Origin: an uncultured Roseovarius sp.
Lineage (GTDB): Bacteria > Pseudomonadota > Alphaproteobacteria > Rhodobacterales > Rhodobacteraceae
DNA: 9,892 bases
Assembly (NCBI GenBank): GCA_934501475.1
Contig: CAKSUL010000061.1
Coordinates: 1-9,892 of the forward strand
Direction of reading: 5' to 3'
The translations under genes were made by a program, and so were the position numbers. Below are positions 6,917 through 9,892 of this stretch, piece after piece. Under the pieces are notes generated by a model. It did not search any database. It saw only the letters and a list, made by a program, of their open reading frames with translations, and had not been told where the DNA came from. Numbering within the stretch: position 1 is the stretch's first letter; every line of letters starts with the position of its first letter.

Positions 6917-7443
6917 GCCAGTCGCCACTTCCGCCCTATCGTCCGCGCCCCGAGCCGGTTCAGGTGGTCAAGCAACGCCGCGACGCCGCCCTTGAGGCGC
7001 TGGTCAGCGGTGTGCCCTATATCCGCTTTCTTGGGATCGCGTTTGATCGGCGCGGCGATGAGTTGACCGCGATCCTGCCTTATCACGACCGGCTGATCGG
7101 CAATCCGCTGTTGCCGGCCCTGCATGGCGGGGCGACGGCGGCGTTTCTTGAGGTGGCGGCCATCATCGGGCTGAGTTGGGCGATGCTGTGGCCCGATATC
7201 GAAAGCGGCGCGCTGGACACCGAAACGCTGGTGGCGGGGCAGATGCCGCGCCTGCCCAGAACGATTGATTTCACCGTGGATTACCTGCGCTCGGGCCTGC
7301 CGCGCGATGCTTATGCGCGCGCGCAGATCAACCGGTCGGGACGGCGCTATGCCTCGGTGCACGTCGAGGCGTGGCAGGACAACCGTGCGCGCGCCTTTGC
7401 GCAGGCGACCGGTCATTTCCTGATGCCGGTTCAGGATGGCTAG
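6913..7443 (+). CDS. PaaI-family hotdog-fold thioesterase, second copy
   Basis: A second hotdog protein, 176 residues. The motif ALHGGATAAFLEVAA places H71-G72-G73 at the start of the central helix. E80 sits where the first copy has Asp (9 residues after the His in both). A strand RTIDFTVDYLRSGLPRDAYARAQ (116-138) matches the PaaI layout. The segment between helix and this strand (about 93-115) is longer than in the first copy. The N-terminal 20 residues are proline-rich and probably disordered. It overlaps the upstream stop by 4 nt and the downstream MATE start by 8 nt, so all three are translated from one message. The two hotdog proteins differ too much to be a recent duplication. They may form a heteromer, a guess from pairing only. 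Confidence 0.87.
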   Translation: MSQSPLPPYRPRPEPVQVVKQRRDAALEALVSGVPYIRFLGIAFDRRGDELTAILPYHDRLIGNPLLPALHGGATAAFLEVAAIIGLSWAMLWPDIESGALDTETLVAGQMPRLPRTIDFTVDYLRSGLPRDAYARAQINRSGRRYASVHVEAWQDNRARAFAQATGHFLMPVQDG

Positions 7444-8803
7444 CGCATTCGCCGGGCAGGGCCAGGAGCAGGGCCAGGAGCAGGGGCAGTCACCGCAACA
7501 GCGCCTGACGCATCGCCGGGTGCTGCATATCGCCTATCCGATCGTGCTGTCGAATGCGACGGTGCCGATTCTGGGGCTGGTCGATACCGGGGTGATCGGG
7601 CAGATGGGGCTGGCGGCGCCGATCGGCGCGGTCGGCATCGGGTCGATCATCCTGACGGCGATCTACTGGATGTTCGGCTTTCTGCGCATGGGCACCAGCG
7701 GGCTGACCAGTCAGGCGCAAGGGGCGGGCAACCGCGCCGAGGTGGCCGCGATGCTGACGCGGGTCCTGATGATCGGGGCGGCGGCCGGGCTGGGGGTGAT
7801 CGCGCTTCAGGCACCGCTGTTTGCCGGGGCCTTCGCACTGTCGCCCGCCAGCGACGAGGTCGAGCGCCTGGCCCGCGATTACATGGAAATACGGGTGTTC
7901 AGCGCCCCGGCGATGATCGCGCTGTTCGGGATCACCGGCTGGCTGATCGCGCTTGAGCGCACGCGCGCGGTTCTGGTGATCCAGATCTGGATGAACGGGC
8001 TGAACATCGTGCTGAACCTGTGGTTCGTGCTGGGGCTGGGCTGGGGAGTCGGGGGCGTGGCCTGGGCGACCTTCCTTGCGGAATGGAGCGGTCTCGCGCT
8101 GGGGTTGTGGCTGTGCCGGGCGGCGTTCCGGGTGCCGGACTGGCGCGATTGGGCGCGCGTGTTCGACGCTGCCAGCCTGCGCCGGATGGCCAGTGTGAAC
8201 ACGGATATCCTGCTGCGCTCGCTCATGCTTGAGGCGGTGCTGGTGTCGTTCCTGTTCCTGGGCAGCGATCTGGGTGATGTGACGCTGGCGGCCAATCAGA
8301 TTCTGGTGCAATTCCTGCATGTCACCTCATATGTCATGGACGGGTTCGCCTTTGCCGCCGAGGCCCTGGTCGGGCAGGCGGTTGGGGCGCGCGCGCTTGC
8401 GCGGATGCGGCGCGCCGCGCTGATCACCAGCCAATGGGGCCTTGGCTGCGGTGTCGTTCTGGCGCTGGGCTTTGCGGTGTTCGGCGGGGCGGCGATCGAC
8501 GTGATGGCCACCTCGCCCGAGGTGCAGGCGGCGGCGCGCGGGTTTCTGCCCTATATGGTGGCGGCGCCGTTGCTGGGCGCGGCGCCCTGGATGCTGGACG
8601 GGATCTTCATCGGGGCCACGCGCACCCGCGACATGCGCAACATGATGGCGGTGTCGCTGGTTGTCTATGGGGTGTCATTGGCCGCCTTGATGCCGATCCT
8701 TGGCAATCACGGGCTGTGGATCGCGCTGCTGATCTCGTTCACCGTCCGCGGGATCACGCTGGGCCTGCGCTATCGCGCGCTTGAGGCGGCGGCGCGTCTG
8801 TAG
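7436..8803 (+). CDS. MATE-family efflux transporter (DinF-like)
   Basis: A 455-residue integral membrane protein with about 12 hydrophobic segments between residues 30 and 445, the size and pattern of the multidrug and toxic compound extrusion family. Family marks include VPILGLVDTGVIGQMG in the first segment (D50) and, in the second half, AANQIL (285-290) followed by MDGFAFAAEALVGQAVGA (301-318), typical of the DinF branch. Such proteins export organic compounds using a Na+ or H+ gradient at the inner membrane. The N-terminal tail is unusual: AGQGQEQGQEQGQ is encoded by a 12-bp tandem repeat. The ATG at 7436 overlaps the thioesterase gene by 8 nt; no better ATG precedes the first membrane segment. 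The substrate cannot be inferred, and the link to the thioesterases is only co-transcription. Confidence 0.92.
   Translation: MASAFAGQGQEQGQEQGQSPQQRLTHRRVLHIAYPIVLSNATVPILGLVDTGVIGQMGLAAPIGAVGIGSIILTAIYWMFGFLRMGTSGLTSQAQGAGNRAEVAAMLTRVLMIGAAAGLGVIALQAPLFAGAFALSPASDEVERLARDYMEIRVFSAPAMIALFGITGWLIALERTRAVLVIQIWMNGLNIVLNLWFVLGLGWGVGGVAWATFLAEWSGLALGLWLCRAAFRVPDWRDWARVFDAASLRRMASVNTDILLRSLMLEAVLVSFLFLGSDLGDVTLAANQILVQFLHVTSYVMDGFAFAAEALVGQAVGARALARMRRAALITSQWGLGCGVVLALGFAVFGGAAIDVMATSPEVQAAARGFLPYMVAAPLLGAAPWMLDGIFIGATRTRDMRNMMAVSLVVYGVSLAALMPILGNHGLWIALLISFTVRGITLGLRYRALEAAARL
7460..7488 (+). repeat. 12-bp tandem microrepeat in the MATE N-terminus
   Basis: GGCCAGGAGCAG occurs twice in succession at 7460-7483, and GGGCAG follows as a degenerate third start. 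It encodes the Gly-Gln-Glu-Gln run (residues ~8-18) before the first membrane segment. Such a repeat could change length by slippage in steps of four codons without breaking the frame. Confidence 0.6.
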
Positions 8804-8804
8804 A

Positions 8805-8823
8805 GGGGCAGCGCGGTGGCCCC
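8805..8823. terminator. Possible bidirectional terminator hairpin
   Basis: GGGGC (8805-8809) and GCCCC (8819-8823) form a 5-bp GC stem with a 9-nt loop in the 23-bp gap between the convergent MATE and transporter genes. No T-run follows on either strand, so termination there is only suggested by its place. Confidence 0.3.
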
Positions 8824-8826
8824 GTA

Positions 8827-9892
8827 TCAGTCCGTCGTGTGCAGGCGCGTGCGCTGGATCAGCGCGATCACCGCCAGCGGTGCCAGCAACGTGATCAGCC
8901 CGGCGGTGATCAGGATATGGCCCAGCTGGCTGTAATCCGCCGCGACAATGATCTGCCCGCTGACCGGATCGCGCACCTCGCGGGTGACGAGAAAGAACTG
9001 GTTGAGATATTTGGTCGCCAGCGAACTGGCCGACAGCGCCAGATTGGTGAATGAGGCCATCACCGCAAAGAACGTCGCCTTGAGGTTGTCGGGCGCATTG
9101 CGCGCGATCCAGGCCAGCATCGGGATCATCGCGATCTGGCTGAGCGGCGATTCCGCCGCCGTGTCGATCAGCGCGATGAAGCGCGCATCGACGATGCCGC
9201 CGGTCATTGCGGAAGTGACGTCCTGAATGCCGTAGTACAGCCCGATATTGGGCAGCGCCAGAACCCCCGCCGCGATGGACAGCACGATCACCACCGTGCT
9301 CAGCCGGTTGCGCGCCATGAACGGGCGCAGCACCACCATCGCCACCAGCGTCAGCACCGAGGCCACCAGTTGCAGCACCGACAGGAACTGCTGATCGAAG
9401 CCCAGAATGTCGATGCTGAACCATGTCGCCCCCGGACCGGGCAGCGGCACGGCGCGAAAGAAGAAGATGATCACCGCCGTGCCCACCAGCATCCGCGCCT
9501 GTGCAGGGGCCAGCGCGCGCAGCAATTGCCGCATCAGCAGCAACACGATCGCCATCGACCCGGCAAAGACGATTTCCTGCGCAAAGGGCACATCCAGCAG
9601 CCCCATCGACAGCGACAGCACCACGAACACGCCACCGCCGATGAAATACCACGGGTTGAGCGTGGTTGGCGGTCCGGCGCGTATCGCCAGATGTGTCGCA
9701 TCAGCGCCCCGCGCGACCAGCCGGCGGATGGCGATGCGGTTCTGAACCCCGGCCAGCACGACGCCCGAGACCGACACGAGCGGGACGATCATCGCCACCA
9801 GATAGATGCGTGCATAGATGTCGGCCTTGGCCGCCTGTTCCAGTTTCTCGACCCCGTCGAACATCACGATATTGATCAGCGCCACCACCAGC
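8827..9892 (-). CDS. Polytopic membrane transporter, possibly MFS/BT1 (folate-biopterin transporter-like), 5' end outside window
   Basis: The frame is open to the right edge with Leu preceding the first visible GTG (9888), so I treat it as the C-terminal part of a longer gene; about 355 residues are visible. It has roughly 8-9 hydrophobic segments: an Ala/Val/Ile-rich helix near the visible N-terminus, then a hydrophilic loop (AIRRLVARGADATHLAIRAG). Paired helices follow throughout. The sequence APDNLKATFFAVMASFTNLALSASS near the C-terminus resembles the conserved region of BT1-type transporters, where a Glu/Lys-Ala-Thr-x-Phe-Ala motif precedes a helix with Ser/Asn. GATWFSIDILGFDQQFLSVLQLVAS also fits this group. 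The substrate is unknown and the family call is from memory of motifs, so a generic MFS-like carrier is an alternative. It converges on the MATE gene with a 23-bp gap, so it belongs to a separate unit. Confidence 0.7.
   Translation of the reverse strand, partial: LVVALINIVMFDGVEKLEQAAKADIYARIYLVAMIVPLVSVSGVVLAGVQNRIAIRRLVARGADATHLAIRAGPPTTLNPWYFIGGGVFVVLSLSMGLLDVPFAQEIVFAGSMAIVLLLMRQLLRALAPAQARMLVGTAVIIFFFRAVPLPGPGATWFSIDILGFDQQFLSVLQLVASVLTLVAMVVLRPFMARNRLSTVVIVLSIAAGVLALPNIGLYYGIQDVTSAMTGGIVDARFIALIDTAAESPLSQIAMIPMLAWIARNAPDNLKATFFAVMASFTNLALSASSLATKYLNQFFLVTREVRDPVSGQIIVAADYSQLGHILITAGLITLLAPLAVIALIQRTRLHTTD

Noticed and set aside
6245..6928. Minus-strand frame of 227 codons opposite the first thioesterase
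   Set aside because: The plus-strand hotdog motif is unmistakable, and the minus-strand translation is low-complexity Arg/Ala/Gly with no family features.
7490..8320. Minus-strand frame of 276 codons opposite the MATE gene
   Set aside because: Gln/His/Arg-rich shadow of a hydrophobic membrane protein gene; no ribosome site or domain.
9215..9226. GTGACGTCCTGA inside the membrane transporter gene, identical to 12 bases of the MerR promoter region on the minus strand
   Set aside because: Lies within coding sequence, lacks the palindromic half and is most simply a coincidence.

Overview
This high-GC window (codons strongly biased to G/C in third position) most likely comes from an alphaproteobacterium of the Rhodobacterales (Roseobacter/Paracoccaceae group). 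That placement rests on the gene content, the style of the fatty-acid oxidation genes and an intergenic 'GGCGGGAGTATTT' repeat typical of those genomes. It is inferred by recognition, not by a search.

Left part, 1-6248, all on the minus strand, is a fatty-acid/acyl-CoA beta-oxidation locus. Read 5' to 3' it holds two tandem MerR-family regulators (6248-5874 and 5752-5273), a 591-residue acyl-CoA dehydrogenase of the FadE/DmdC type (5210-3435) and a 70-residue ribbon-helix-helix-like protein (3401-3189). An intergenic hairpin and inverted repeat (3163-3093) follow, and then a tight second unit: a glutathione S-transferase-like protein (TTG start at 3047), a thiolase (2399-1188) and the multifunctional enoyl-CoA hydratase/3-hydroxyacyl-CoA dehydrogenase (1166 to the left edge, incomplete). 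Together these supply all four steps of the beta-oxidation cycle. A perfect 16-bp palindrome (5805-5820) in front of the second MerR gene overlaps a plausible promoter. It looks like the operator through which one or both MerR proteins control the locus, resembling LiuR-type sites.

Middle part, 6446-8803, plus strand, is a translationally coupled three-gene operon diverging from the MerR genes. It encodes two successive PaaI-like hotdog thioesterases (4-bp overlap) and a MATE/DinF-type efflux transporter (8-bp overlap). The thioesterases probably release CoA from acyl-CoA intermediates, which fits the neighbouring locus. The link to the exporter is only positional.

Right part, 8827 to the right edge, minus strand, is the C-terminal portion of a polytopic membrane transporter, possibly of the MFS/BT1 (folate-biopterin transporter-like) group, convergent with the MATE gene.

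No tRNA, rRNA, CRISPR array, insertion sequence or phage gene was seen. I did not find a convincing undescribed system. The points most worth a second look are the MerR pair with its palindromic operator, the small RHH-like protein after the acyl-CoA dehydrogenase, the paired hotdog genes with an Asp/Glu difference at the putative catalytic position, and the Gly-to-Ile change in the hydratase oxyanion-hole motif.
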